From Zhengella mangrovi (GTDB lineage Bacteria; Pseudomonadota; Alphaproteobacteria; Rhizobiales; Rhizobiaceae): a stretch of DNA of 64,000 nucleotides. The DNA lies in assembly GCF_002727065.1 (NCBI RefSeq), contig NZ_PDVP01000005.1, positions 1 to 64,000 on the forward strand. The letters are read 5' to 3'. The notes beneath the pieces are model-generated. The model made no database searches, was not told the DNA's origin, and saw only the letters and a program-made list of their open reading frames with translations. Positions 16,378 to 24,811 of this stretch are shown piece by piece. Position 1 is the stretch's first letter. Each line of letters opens with the position of its first letter. The position numbers and the translations under genes were made by a program.

Positions 16378-17210
16378 GCCCGTTTTCTTGTCATGATCGT
16401 ATGGGTCACGGCAACCACGACAGTGATGGCGATGAAGATGACGCCGATGGCGTTGATCATCGGCGACAGGCCGAAGCGCATGCGGCTGCCGATTTCCGTC
16501 ACCAGCGTCCAGGACCCGCCGATGGCAAAGAAAGTCGTGTTGTAGTTCTCGATCGACTGCAGGAAGGAAATGAAGGCCGCCGTCAGGATGGTCGGCATCA
16601 GGAAGGGCAGCGTCACGCGGCGAAAGACGAAGAAGGGCGAGGCGCCAAGGTCGAGCGCGGCTTCCTCCAGCACGTGGTCCTGCCGTTGCAGGCGGGCCAT
16701 GAACATCAACATGCAATAGGCGGCGATGAAGGCAGCCTGCGCCATGACGGTGGTGAACAGGCCGGCCTCCACGCCGAACAGGTCGCGCCAGAAGATCATG
16801 GTCGTCGCGCCAAGCACGATCCCGGGCGTCAGCACGGGCGAGACGAGCAGGGTGTAGAGCAGCGTGTTGGCGCGCGATTGCAGCCGCGACAGGATCAGCG
16901 CCCCGGCCAGGCCCATGGGAATGGCGGTGACGATGACACCGGCGGCGATCAGCAGCGAATGGAACAGGCCCTGCATGAAACGCTCGTCGCGCGGCAGCTT
17001 TTCGAACCACTGCAGGGTGAAGCCCTGCCAGTCGGTCGCCGACGGCGTCGGGTTGGCGTTGAAGGCCGCCAGCACCATCAGGATCAGTGGCAGGAACATC
17101 CAGGCAAAGAAGAACAGCAGGTAGCCGTTGAGCAGCGCGGCGCTCCAGTCGACCGAGCGCTGGCGCCGTGCCGGGGCGGAAAGGAGGCTGCCTGCCGTCT
17201 GGTCCGTCAT
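16374..17210 (-). CDS. Polyamine-type ABC transporter permease (PotC/PotI-like)
   Basis: The 278-residue permease has six predicted membrane helices and the EAA loop EEAALDLGASPFFVFRRVTL typical of spermidine/putrescine transporters. It forms the inner-membrane channel with the PotB-like protein encoded 13 bases upstream. The gene order (binding protein, ATPase, permease, permease, unknown) is one transcript on the minus strand. Confidence 0.9.
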   Translation of the reverse strand: MTDQTAGSLLSAPARRQRSVDWSAALLNGYLLFFFAWMFLPLILMVLAAFNANPTPSATDWQGFTLQWFEKLPRDERFMQGLFHSLLIAAGVIVTAIPMGLAGALILSRLQSRANTLLYTLLVSPVLTPGIVLGATTMIFWRDLFGVEAGLFTTVMAQAAFIAAYCMLMFMARLQRQDHVLEEAALDLGASPFFVFRRVTLPFLMPTILTAAFISFLQSIENYNTTFFAIGGSWTLVTEIGSRMRFGLSPMINAIGVIFIAITVVVAVTHTIMTRKRA

Positions 17211-17223
17211 GAGCGCTGGCCCT

Positions 17224-18414
17224 TCACTTGGCGATGTCGCGGATGCCGACCTTGAAGACGGCCATCACGGCAAGGATGAAAACCATGCAGGCGACGAGCA
17301 GGGCCAGCGAGTAGGCCGCACCCTGGTTCCAGCTGTCGGCCTCGAAGAAGCGGCGGTAGATGACCTGGCTGAACCAGTCCGGGTGCATGCCGCGTCCGAC
17401 GATCTCCGGCACGGCGATGGATCCGGCCGACAGCATGAAGGTCATGATCGCCCCCACCGCGATGCCGGGCTTGGCGTGCGGGATGACGATCCGGGTGTGG
17501 ATGCGCCAGGTCGAAGCGCCGAGGTCGCGCGCGGCCTCGATCTGGTTGCGGTCCAGCGTCTCGATCGTGTTGTAGATCGGGAAGACCATGAACAGCACGT
17601 AGGCATAGACCATGACCGCGAAGACCGCCCCGTTGGACGAGACGAAGCGGAAGCCTTCGCCGGCGGAAAAATCGATCACGCCGAGCGCGTTCAGGATGGA
17701 ATTGAAAAGGCCCTGCCGCTCCAGGATCATGACCCAGGCGAAAATGCGGAGCAGTTCGTTGATGGCATAGGGCACGACGAGCGCCAGCAGCAGCATGGCC
17801 GCGCGGTTGCCGGCGCCGGCGGTCGCCACCGCGTAGGCGACGGGATAGCAGACCAGGAAGGCGAGCACGGTCACGCACAGCGCGTAGAACAGGGTGGCCA
17901 CGAAGATCTGGAAATGCACCGCCGACATGGAGGTGAAATTCTCCAGCGAATAGCGCAGGTCGAGCGCGGCGGGACCGGTCTCCTGCGCTTCCAGGTCGGC
18001 GATTTTCGCCGACACGGCATTCTGCTCGGCCTGCAGCGCCTTGCGTTTTGCCTCGATCTCGGCGGGGTCGCCGGCCGGCGCTTTCTTTGCCGAAAGACCG
18101 GCAAACGGATCGTTGGGCGACGGCGCGGCCGGCGCCTGGCCCATGGAGGGCGCGAAAGGCGAGGGCGCCTGCGGCTGTGCCGCCGTCGGCTGCTCCAGCG
18201 CTTTCAACTGCTGCTCGATGTCGAACTTGCGGACGTAGAGCTTGTCGATGTCGATGGACAGCTGCGCCGAGACGCCGCCACGGTCTTCCACCTGGAAGGC
18301 GCGCTGGATCATGGAGATCTGCGGCAGCAGGATCAGGCCGAACAGCCAGATGGCGACGAGGGCGATGAACCCGAAACTGAGCGGCTTGCCGAAGCTGCGG
18401 GTCAGCGCACCCAT
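17224..18414 (-). CDS. Polyamine-type ABC transporter permease (PotB/PotH-like) with long insertion
   Basis: The 396-residue permease has the normal C-terminal channel part, with the EAA loop EAARDLGASTWRIHTRIVIP near residue 305. Usual PotB proteins have 280-310 residues. The excess lies after the first membrane helix, roughly residues 45-155. There it has heptad-like segments (KLYVRKFDIEQQLKALEQ and EAKRKALQAEQNAVSAKIAD) flanking an Ala/Pro-rich stretch. This looks like a periplasmic coiled-coil hairpin inserted between helices 1 and 2. It does not disturb the frame or the downstream helices. Its function is unknown; it may contact the binding protein. Confidence 0.88.
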   Translation of the reverse strand: MGALTRSFGKPLSFGFIALVAIWLFGLILLPQISMIQRAFQVEDRGGVSAQLSIDIDKLYVRKFDIEQQLKALEQPTAAQPQAPSPFAPSMGQAPAAPSPNDPFAGLSAKKAPAGDPAEIEAKRKALQAEQNAVSAKIADLEAQETGPAALDLRYSLENFTSMSAVHFQIFVATLFYALCVTVLAFLVCYPVAYAVATAGAGNRAAMLLLALVVPYAINELLRIFAWVMILERQGLFNSILNALGVIDFSAGEGFRFVSSNGAVFAVMVYAYVLFMVFPIYNTIETLDRNQIEAARDLGASTWRIHTRIVIPHAKPGIAVGAIMTFMLSAGSIAVPEIVGRGMHPDWFSQVIYRRFFEADSWNQGAAYSLALLVACMVFILAVMAVFKVGIRDIAK

Positions 18415-18417
18415 GGC

Positions 18418-19506
18418 TCAGCCCTCCGCACGCAGGACGATGGCATCCTTGCGGCGGAAGCCGACCGGCAGCGCCGCGTCCTTTTCCAGGGTCATGCCAT
18501 CGCCTGCATTGGTGACGTGCAGCGTCAGCGGCATGTCGCCGGCACGCAGGAAGAGGTTGAGGAACGGGCCTTCGAGATCGCGCCGCTCCAGCCGGGCGTC
18601 GAGCCGGTTGTCGAGGTCAGCGGCGTGCCCGTTCAGGGCGACGGCCATGCGCTCCGGGCGAACGAACAGGTGGGCGTTCTCGCCCTGCTTGAGGCCGTGG
18701 CGGTTCAGGCCGGAGAGACGGCCGAGCGGCGTCTCGATCAGGGCCGTTTCGCTGTCGGCATCGACCACGGTCCCCGTGAAGCGGTTCTGCTCGCCGACGA
18801 AGGTGGCGGCAAAAGCGGTGGCCGGCGCGTTGTAGATCTCTTCGCCGGGGCCGACCTGCTCGATGCGGCCGCGGTTCATCACGGCGATGCGGTCCGACAT
18901 GGTCAGCGCCTCGCCCTGGTCATGGGTGATGTAGATGAAGGTGACGCCGGTCTTGCGCTGGATGTCCTTGAGTTCGGCGCGCATGTGCTGGCGCAGCTTC
19001 AGGTCGAGCGCCGACAGCGGTTCGTCGAGCAGCAGGACCGCCGGTTCGACCGCCAGGGCGCGGGCCACGGCCACGCGCTGGCGCTGGCCGCCGGACAGTT
19101 CGCCCGGCTTCTTGTCGCCCTGGCCTTCAAGGGCCACCAGCGACAGCAGGTCGTCGGCGCGCCGCCGGCGTTCGGCTTTCGCCATGCCGCGGGCTTCAAG
19201 GCCGAAGGCGACGTTTTCCCGGACGCTCATCAGCGGGAATAGCGCGAGGTTCTGGAAAATGAGCGCGGTCGGGCGCTGGTTCGGTCCGATGCCGTCCATC
19301 GGCCGGCCGCCGATCGCGATCGATCCCGTCGTCGGGTCGAGAAAGCCGGAGATCATCCGCAGGATGGTGGTCTTGCCGCAGCCCGACGGCCCAAGGATGG
19401 AGAAGAATTCCCCGGCGCGGATGGTCAGGTCGGTTGGCTCGACGGCGACGAAGCCGTTCGGATAGCGCATCGAGACGCCGTTCAGGGTGACATCCTGTCC
19501 ATGCAT
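18418..19506 (-). CDS. Polyamine-type ABC transporter ATP-binding protein (PotA/PotG-like)
   Basis: The 362-residue ATPase shows Walker A GPSGCGKTT, the signature LSGGQRQRVAVARAL, Walker B LLLDEPLSALD and the H-loop THDQGEALTMSDRIAVM. It has a C-terminal TOBE/OB domain (after residue 240) typical of the spermidine/putrescine group. It follows the binding-protein gene after 66 bases that hold a strong hairpin, and precedes the PotB-like gene by three bases. Confidence 0.92.
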   Translation of the reverse strand: MHGQDVTLNGVSMRYPNGFVAVEPTDLTIRAGEFFSILGPSGCGKTTILRMISGFLDPTTGSIAIGGRPMDGIGPNQRPTALIFQNLALFPLMSVRENVAFGLEARGMAKAERRRRADDLLSLVALEGQGDKKPGELSGGQRQRVAVARALAVEPAVLLLDEPLSALDLKLRQHMRAELKDIQRKTGVTFIYITHDQGEALTMSDRIAVMNRGRIEQVGPGEEIYNAPATAFAATFVGEQNRFTGTVVDADSETALIETPLGRLSGLNRHGLKQGENAHLFVRPERMAVALNGHAADLDNRLDARLERRDLEGPFLNLFLRAGDMPLTLHVTNAGDGMTLEKDAALPVGFRRKDAIVLRAEG

Positions 19507-19534
19507 GGCCGACCTCCGGGAGACAAGGGAAAAG

Positions 19535-19556
19535 GGGAGGGCGCTGGCGCCCTCCC
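19535..19556 (-). terminator. Intercistronic hairpin between binding-protein and ATPase genes
   Basis: A perfect inverted repeat with arms GGGAGGGCGC and GCGCCCTCCC lies 17 bases after the stop of the binding protein gene. On the transcribed strand it is followed by CCCTTTTCCC. Such attenuator or RNA-stabilising hairpins behind binding-protein genes often keep their expression above that of the membrane parts (established for other ABC operons; inference here). Confidence 0.6.
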
Positions 19557-19572
19557 GGGATGGCGTCGCCGA

Positions 19573-20703
19573 TCAGGCGTTGGTGATCTTGTCGACGTAT
19601 TCCTGGCGCAGCGGGGCGAACCACGGCGTGTCGGCCTGCCACCACCACAGGTTGGCGAGGTTCTCGGCGTTGTAGACCTCGTTGAACTGCTTCTTGTACT
19701 CGTCGCCGGCAAAGTCGGCGGCGCCGGCAACGGCGGAGTTGTAGCCGGTGTTCTTCGACATCATGCCGCCGAATTCCGGCGTCATCAGCGCGTTGATGAA
19801 GGCATAGGCCTGCTCGATGTTCTCGGCACCGGACGGAACGCCGACGGAGTCCATCCACGTGATGCCGCCTTCCTTCGGCATGCGGTACTTCCACGAGGCG
19901 TCCTCGCGGTTGAGCAGCAGGCCGGTCGTGTCCCAGGTCTGGCCGATCTTGGCACCCGCCTGCTTGAAGGCGTTCGTGGCTTCGGTGGCGTTGTTCCAGA
20001 AGGCCGCGATCTTGTCCTTGTTCTCGATGACGAACCTGGCGCAGGCATCCCACACGCGGCGGGCGTCGTCTTCCGACTTGTAGACGTCGAGCATGCGGTT
20101 GGACTTCACGTCGCCCTTGGCGTCGAGGTAGAGGCCGACACCCATGATGACCGACTTCTGGCGGAACGCGGACTTGCCGGCGGCTTCCGGCATCCACAGC
20201 GAGCCGAAGGACACGTCGGCATCGGCGATCGGCATGTCGGCGCTGTTGAACGTGATGGCCTCGGTGCCCCAGTTGAACGGCATCAGCATGCGCTTGCCGC
20301 GATAGGTGCCGCCGAGCTTGACGGAATCGTTGACCATCGACTGGATCAGGTTGCCGGCGTTGACGAGCTTGGTCTCGTCCAGTTCGGCCAGCAGGCCGTC
20401 GGGATAGTAGTTGTTGCCGTTGGTGATGGACGGGAAGATCACGTCGAAGCCCTTGCCGCCGGCAGCCTTGAGCTTCTGCTCGGCCTCGTCGTTGGAGCCG
20501 TAGGTCGACAGGTTGATCTTGATGCCCGTGTCCTTCTCGAACTTTTCGATCTGGTTGGCCTGGATGTAGTCGCCCCAGGCGAAGACATTGACCTGGCCCG
20601 AAGAGGCCAGCGCGTTGGTGGCCCTGAGGATGGCCGGGGCGGCAACGAAGGCCGTCGATGCGACGGTGGTCTTGAGAAGCGAACGGCGCGTAAGCATGGG
20701 CAT
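19573..20703 (-). CDS. Polyamine-type ABC transporter substrate-binding protein (PotD/PotF-like), Tat-exported
   Basis: The 376-residue protein begins with a twin-arginine-like signal (TRRSLLKTTVASTAFVAAPA, cleavage near ALA-SS at residue 34). The mature part starts with the PotD-typical VNVFAWGDYIQANQIEKFEK. It also has the GGKGFDVIFPS hinge segment and ends in the usual LW-W segment. It should bind putrescine/spermidine-like amines in the periplasm. It is the first gene of the transporter operon. Confidence 0.9.
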   Translation of the reverse strand: MPMLTRRSLLKTTVASTAFVAAPAILRATNALASSGQVNVFAWGDYIQANQIEKFEKDTGIKINLSTYGSNDEAEQKLKAAGGKGFDVIFPSITNGNNYYPDGLLAELDETKLVNAGNLIQSMVNDSVKLGGTYRGKRMLMPFNWGTEAITFNSADMPIADADVSFGSLWMPEAAGKSAFRQKSVIMGVGLYLDAKGDVKSNRMLDVYKSEDDARRVWDACARFVIENKDKIAAFWNNATEATNAFKQAGAKIGQTWDTTGLLLNREDASWKYRMPKEGGITWMDSVGVPSGAENIEQAYAFINALMTPEFGGMMSKNTGYNSAVAGAADFAGDEYKKQFNEVYNAENLANLWWWQADTPWFAPLRQEYVDKITNA

Positions 20704-20723
20704 TCTCCTGAGCAGCTTTGCTT

Positions 20724-20735
20724 GAAACCGGTTTC
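20724..20735. repeat. GAAACCGGTTTC palindrome upstream of binding-protein gene
   Basis: A perfect 12-base palindrome GAAACCGGTTTC lies 20 bases upstream of the binding protein start. Short GGTTTC-type palindromes are common dispersed elements in Hyphomicrobiales genomes, and the tandem array at 30.2 kb carries a similar CCGGTTTCGCG core. It may be such an element or an operator. Confidence 0.35.
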
Positions 20736-20823
20736 CGTGGACACCGGCACCAAAGCCGATCCACGGCGCACCCGTTAGTCGGCGATTGCTACAGAGCGCT
20801 GACAGTTTGACGACAGTTCCGTG

Positions 20824-22341
20824 TCAGTCCACAGAGGGCACCGCCGCGTGGGCCTGCGTCAGCGACTGATCGCTCTTCCATGATGTCAGCGCGGACAGCC
20901 TGGCTGTCTTCTTGAACTGGTGGCGATCCATGCGATGCAGGATGCCGGCCAGGAAGCGCACGCCCTCGACGATGAACGGCCCCTTGTTGAGCATCACGCA
21001 TTCGGCACGCTGGCCCATGGCGGCGTCCGTCACCTCGGCGCGCGACGGCGCACCGTCCTTGACCAGGGATTCCAGCACCTGGGTTGCCCAGACAACCGGC
21101 ACATGTGCGGCTTCGCAAAGCCAGAGGATCTCTTCCTGCACTTCAGACAGGCGCTCCGGACCGACTTCCATGGCGAGGTCGCCGCGCGCGATCATGACCG
21201 CGACCGGATGGCGGCCGCCCGCCGACACGAGGAGGCGGGGGAGGTTTCTCACCGCCAGCGCCGTCTCGATCTTGAGCAGCAGCGGCTGGCGTGGGCGGTC
21301 GCCGCGGCGCAGGGCCAGCGCCTCGACCAGCATGTCCACGTCTGCCGGGCGCTGCACGAAGGAAAAGCCGATCACGTCGGCATGCCCGGCGATGAAATCG
21401 AGGGCGGCAAGATCGTCGGGTGTGACGGGTGCCATGTCGAGTTCGATGGAAGGGAAGTTGACGCCTTTCTCCGGCTTCAGTTTCACGCCCTTCTCTCGCA
21501 CGGCAATCGCCTCAAGTTCCACACCGCCGTCGATCAGGCGGCTGACCCTGGCGCCGATCTTGCCGTCGTCGATGAGTACGGCCGCGCCCGGCTTCAGCCG
21601 CCCGATCAGGTCGGGATAGCTGATGGTCATGGCCGCGGTGTCGCCGTCCAGCAGGCGGACGTCGCTGACGATCCGCAGGCAGTCGCCGCGGTGAAGGCGC
21701 TTGGCCGGGGCATGAACGTCAACAACGCGGATCTTGGGGCCGCCGATGTCCATGATGACCGGGCAGTCGCGGCCCGCCCTACGCGCGGCGTCCTTGGCAT
21801 GGCCGATCATCCGGCCCCAGGCCTCGGCATTGTCATGGGCGCAGTTGATGCGCACGCAACTGGCCCCGGCCGCGATGATGTTCTGCAGCAGGGCGCCGTC
21901 GTCGGCCGCTTCGCTTGGCAGGGTGACCATGATGCGCGTGGCGTTGGCCGGACCGTCGTCGCCAAAGAAACGGGCCTGGGCCTTGCAAATGGCCTCGAAG
22001 CCCGCGTCAAGCCGGGCGGGATCGGGCCAGGCTGGCGTGTCCCCTGTCATGCAGTCCAGGGCCGCGCAGACCGTTTCGAGGGCCGGCCGTATATGCGATT
22101 CCGAGCGGCCCAGGGAGGAAAGGCCGCAGGATGCGAGGTCCGCCTGCAGACCGGTCAGGTCAATCTGGCGCAGCGCAAGGTAATCAGCAAGATTACGCGC
22201 GCCGGGCAGGAAGTCCTCGCGCTCGATGGCTTGGCGCCACCCTTCGTGGATGGCATCGCCTTGCTGCTCGACCTGCTGCAAGAGGCTGCGGGTCTTCGCT
22301 TTCAGGCTGGCGAGACGCAAGGTTGCGGCTTCTGTGGCCAT
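20824..22341 (-). CDS. Atypical pyruvate kinase-like protein
   Basis: The 505-residue protein contains a pyruvate kinase barrel from about residue 130 to 480. Substrate-loop residues VRINCAHD, the metal/substrate segment PVIMDIGGPKIR, the catalytic lysine in LLLKIETALAV and the ARGDL-ME / WATQVLESL-KDG-PSRAE-TDAA blocks are present. Two things are odd. An N-terminal helical extension of about 125 residues has no counterpart in normal PykF/PykA, and the C-terminal allosteric domain is missing. The usual VMLSGETA ends here as VMLNKGPFI. I chose the ATG at 22341 with AAAGGTG in front. An ATG nine codons upstream has no site. It is divergent from the CHAD gene. Confidence 0.8.
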   Translation of the reverse strand: MATEAATLRLASLKAKTRSLLQQVEQQGDAIHEGWRQAIEREDFLPGARNLADYLALRQIDLTGLQADLASCGLSSLGRSESHIRPALETVCAALDCMTGDTPAWPDPARLDAGFEAICKAQARFFGDDGPANATRIMVTLPSEAADDGALLQNIIAAGASCVRINCAHDNAEAWGRMIGHAKDAARRAGRDCPVIMDIGGPKIRVVDVHAPAKRLHRGDCLRIVSDVRLLDGDTAAMTISYPDLIGRLKPGAAVLIDDGKIGARVSRLIDGGVELEAIAVREKGVKLKPEKGVNFPSIELDMAPVTPDDLAALDFIAGHADVIGFSFVQRPADVDMLVEALALRRGDRPRQPLLLKIETALAVRNLPRLLVSAGGRHPVAVMIARGDLAMEVGPERLSEVQEEILWLCEAAHVPVVWATQVLESLVKDGAPSRAEVTDAAMGQRAECVMLNKGPFIVEGVRFLAGILHRMDRHQFKKTARLSALTSWKSDQSLTQAHAAVPSVD

Positions 22342-22436
22342 GGAGCACCTTTGGAAAAGACGGGGCATGCGTCATGCTGCCGTTTCGGCCCGTCTCAGCG
22401 ATCTGCATTTCCGCTAGTATTGGCACATGACAAGCA

Positions 22437-22452
22437 AATGACGCATGTCATT
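22437..22452. promoter_or_regulatory. FNR/CRP-like palindrome in divergent region
   Basis: AATGAC-GCAT-GTCATT is a perfect inverted repeat (6-bp arms, N4) roughly midway between the pyruvate kinase-like gene and the CHAD gene. The core ATGAC-N4-GTCAT matches the symmetry and spacing of FNR/FixK boxes (TTGAT-N4-ATCAA) with substitutions in both outer positions, and resembles the ATGAC-N4-GTCAA sites at 31954 and 35933. Confidence 0.4.
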
Positions 22453-22532
22453 GCGCAAAACACCATCCCTCTTGCAGTATGAGAACATCCGAATGGATGT
22501 AGGAAGGCGAGGTGCAGCCGGAGGGCCGTTCG

Positions 22533-23498
22533 ATGTCGATGGTGGACAGCAGGAATGGAAGCGAAGGGCTTGCCCCGCGCCAGGCGCGGCCTGTCGATCT
22601 GAAGAAGTCGCAACCGGCAGACGCGGCCGCGGCGGCCGTGCTGCGCGAATGCGCCGGCCAGATCGCCGCCAACATCCCGGTCGTCATCGCCTCCGTTGAA
22701 CCGGAGGGGCCGCACCAGTTGCGCATCGGGCTTCGCCGGCTGCGCAGTGCCCTGTCCGCGTTCTCTGCCGTTCTAGGAGGCCAGGAGGCGAAGCGCCTCT
22801 CCGCCGAAGCCCGCTGGCTCGGCCAGGAAGTCGGCCTGTTGCGCGATCTCGACGTCATCCGGACCGGGATCGTGCCGGCCGCCATGGCGCGGAACCCGCT
22901 GGACGCGCGCTTCGAAGCGCTGGCCGCGGCCGTCGGCGAGGCGGCATCGGCGGCGCGCGAACGCCTCTCGGCCACGTTGCAGGGCGAACGGGTCAGCACG
23001 TTTCTGGCCGATCTCGACGCCTTTGTCGCCAGGCTGGACGGCACCGGCCTGGATGTGCCTGAACGCCCCGCCGGCACACCGCTATCCGTTGCGGACCTGG
23101 CCGTGACCGCACTGGACAGGCGATGGAAGAAGTCGGTCAGGGCAGCCGGCAGGATCGGCAAGCTGACGCTGGCGGAGCGGCATGTGCTGCGCAAGGAGCT
23201 CAAGAAACTGCGCTATTGCGGCGAATTCTTGCTTCCGCTCTTTCGGCGCCGGAAGGCGAAACCCTTTCTGAAACGGCTGAAGCAGCTTCAGGATGTCTTC
23301 GGTCTTCTCAACGATGCGCGCATGGTCGCCGGCCGGCTGGACGAGGTCCTCGCTGGTGGCCGTGCCCCCGACGGCGCCCGCCATGCCGCCGGCTGGATCG
23401 CCGGTTATGCGGCCTGCGAGGCGGACGTCGCCTGGACCCATGCCCGCGCGCTCTGGAAGGACCTTGGAAAGACAAGGCGCTTCTGGACGTCCGGGTGA
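22533..23498 (+). CDS. CHAD domain protein
   Basis: The 321-residue protein has a CHAD domain from about residue 30 to the end, an all-helical fold with conserved histidines and basic residues. Visible blocks are EGPHQLRIGLRRLRSALSAF and LRKELKKLRYCGEFLLPLF. CHAD domains bind inorganic polyphosphate, and many are attached to polyphosphate granules (established for the family). Two starts are possible: the ATG at 22533 with GGAGGG seven bases before it (chosen), or a GTG at 22512 preceded by GGAAGGCGAG. Confidence 0.82.
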   Translation: MSMVDSRNGSEGLAPRQARPVDLKKSQPADAAAAAVLRECAGQIAANIPVVIASVEPEGPHQLRIGLRRLRSALSAFSAVLGGQEAKRLSAEARWLGQEVGLLRDLDVIRTGIVPAAMARNPLDARFEALAAAVGEAASAARERLSATLQGERVSTFLADLDAFVARLDGTGLDVPERPAGTPLSVADLAVTALDRRWKKSVRAAGRIGKLTLAERHVLRKELKKLRYCGEFLLPLFRRRKAKPFLKRLKQLQDVFGLLNDARMVAGRLDEVLAGGRAPDGARHAAGWIAGYAACEADVAWTHARALWKDLGKTRRFWTSG

Positions 23499-23506
23499 CG
23501 GCGGGA

Positions 23507-24508
23507 TCAGGCCGCCATTTCGCCGGTCACGAGGTCCGACAGGACGCCGGCCGCCAGATCGAGGGAATGCAGGCGCGCGTCGCGGTCGTAGACCATGCCG
23601 GTGATCATCACCTCGTCGGGCCGGTAGCGTTCCAGCAGCGCGGCCATCTGGCGCCGCGCGGTTTCCGGGGAGCCGACGGCCGAACAGGACAACGCATCGC
23701 GCGCCATGGCGAGCATGTCGGGTGAAAACTCGCTTTCAAGGTCGTGCGTGGGCGGCGGAAACCGGCCCGGTCTTCCAGTACGCAGCCGCGCGAACGTGCG
23801 GATCTGCGAGGTGCGCAGGAAATTCGCCTCCGCGTCCGTGTCGGCGACGACCATTCCCGCGGCCATCATGAAATAGGGGCGATCGAGATGGGCCGACGGC
23901 TGGAATGTCTCGCGGTAGATCGCTGCCGCCTGTTCGAGCATCGCCGGGGCGAAATGCGACGCGAAGGCATAGGGAAGGCCGAGATAGGCCGCCAGTTGCG
24001 CGCCGAACAGGCTGGACCCGAGGATCCAGACCGGAACGTGGGTGCCCTGGCCGGGCACGGCGCGCACCGGCCCTTCGTCGTCGCCGAGATAGCCGAGAAG
24101 CTCCACCACGTCCTGCGGAAACCGGTCGGCGGCCTCCATGTAGCGGCGAAGCGCCCGTGCCGTGGCCCCGTCCGTGCCGGGCGCGCGACCCAGGCCAAGG
24201 TCGATCCGGCCGGGATAGAGCGTTTCCAGCGTGCCGAACTGCTCTGCGACGACCAGCGGCGCGTGGTTGGGCAGCATGATCCCGCCGGCACCGACCCGGA
24301 TGGTATTCGTGCCGCCCGCGACATGCCCGATCACAACCGAGGTCGCGGCGGACGCGATTCCCGGCATGTTGTGGTGCTCGGCCAGCCAGTAGCGGTGAAA
24401 GCCAAGCCGCTCGGCACTCTGTGCCATCAGCAGCGTGTCGGCCAGCGACTGGGCGGGCGTGGACCCCTCCGCAATGGGCGAAAGGTCGAGGACGGAATAG
24501 CGTTGCAT
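23507..24508 (-). CDS. LLM class flavin-dependent oxidoreductase
   Basis: The 333-residue protein is a luciferase-like monooxygenase of the YhbW/MsnO8 group. It has [18 protein letters not shown], the [20 protein letters not shown] strand-turn and the [13 protein letters not shown] motif. These use FMNH2 or F420H2 supplied by a partner reductase. The substrate is unknown. I chose the ATG at 24508, preceded by AAGAGG. The longer frame adds [13 protein letters not shown] with no site. It ends eight bases from the convergent CHAD gene and faces away from the kinase gene across a 303-base region. Confidence 0.85.
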   Translation of the reverse strand: MQRYSVLDLSPIAEGSTPAQSLADTLLMAQSAERLGFHRYWLAEHHNMPGIASAATSVVIGHVAGGTNTIRVGAGGIMLPNHAPLVVAEQFGTLETLYPGRIDLGLGRAPGTDGATARALRRYMEAADRFPQDVVELLGYLGDDEGPVRAVPGQGTHVPVWILGSSLFGAQLAAYLGLPYAFASHFAPAMLEQAAAIYRETFQPSAHLDRPYFMMAAGMVVADTDAEANFLRTSQIRTFARLRTGRPGRFPPPTHDLESEFSPDMLAMARDALSCSAVGSPETARRQMAALLERYRPDEVMITGMVYDRDARLHSLDLAAGVLSDLVTGEMAA

Positions 24509-24629
24509 GAGCGGGACCTCTTGTTCCATGGCATGGCGCGTGCCCACAGCAGATAATGCGCAAAACCCGCCCTGACCATCCCCGGCGGACCGGTCCGGCC
24601 TGCGAACAACGCCGCGGGAAGAAGAAGGG

Positions 24630-24645
24630 CGGTTGATAACAACCG
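24630..24645. promoter_or_regulatory. Candidate upstream activator site of the NtrC-type regulator (kinase promoter)
   Basis: CGGTTG-ATAA-CAACCG is a perfect inverted repeat centred about 119 bases upstream of the predicted sigma-54 start point at about 24757. An almost identical palindrome (CGGTTG-AAAT-CAACCG) lies at the same type of distance before the sigma-54 promoter at 28781. The shared sequence and spacing suggest the binding site of the response regulator encoded at 26271. Confidence 0.65.
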
Positions 24646-24729
24646 TTCGTGTGGCTTAAATCCACCATGTTGACGGGGTCGGAGCAGGTCGATCCGGGGA
24701 TATCGCGGTGGCTGTCGTCCGGTCGGCCT

Positions 24730-24745
24730 TGGCGCGTCAATTGCA
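24730..24745 (+). promoter_or_regulatory. Sigma-54 promoter of the two-component operon
   Basis: TGGCGCG-TCAA-TTGCA matches the -24/-12 consensus TGGCACG-N4-TTGCW with one mismatch and exact GG-N10-GC spacing. The predicted start point is near 24757, leaving a leader of about 55 bases before the kinase ATG. It implies that the operon activates itself through its own enhancer-binding protein. Confidence 0.7.
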
Positions 24746-24811
24746 TGGATACGGCGGGCGGTCCCGGCAGGCGGGCGCTGTCCGGACCGATCCGACCCGG
24801 AAGAGGTGCCG

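Larger units (their letters stand above)
24509..24811. other. 303-base divergent regulatory region between LLM and histidine kinase genes
   Basis: No gene is supported in this stretch. It contains a 16-base palindrome at 24630-24645 and a sigma-54 promoter match at 24730-24745 reading toward the kinase gene, listed separately. Other short frames in it are out of frame with any ribosome binding site. Confidence 0.6.

Noticed and set aside
24530-24545. Sigma-54-like element (GGGCACG-N4-ATGCC) facing the LLM gene
   Set aside because: GG-N10-GC spacing is kept but both elements have mismatches, and the start point would fall inside the ribosome binding site only ten bases before the ATG.
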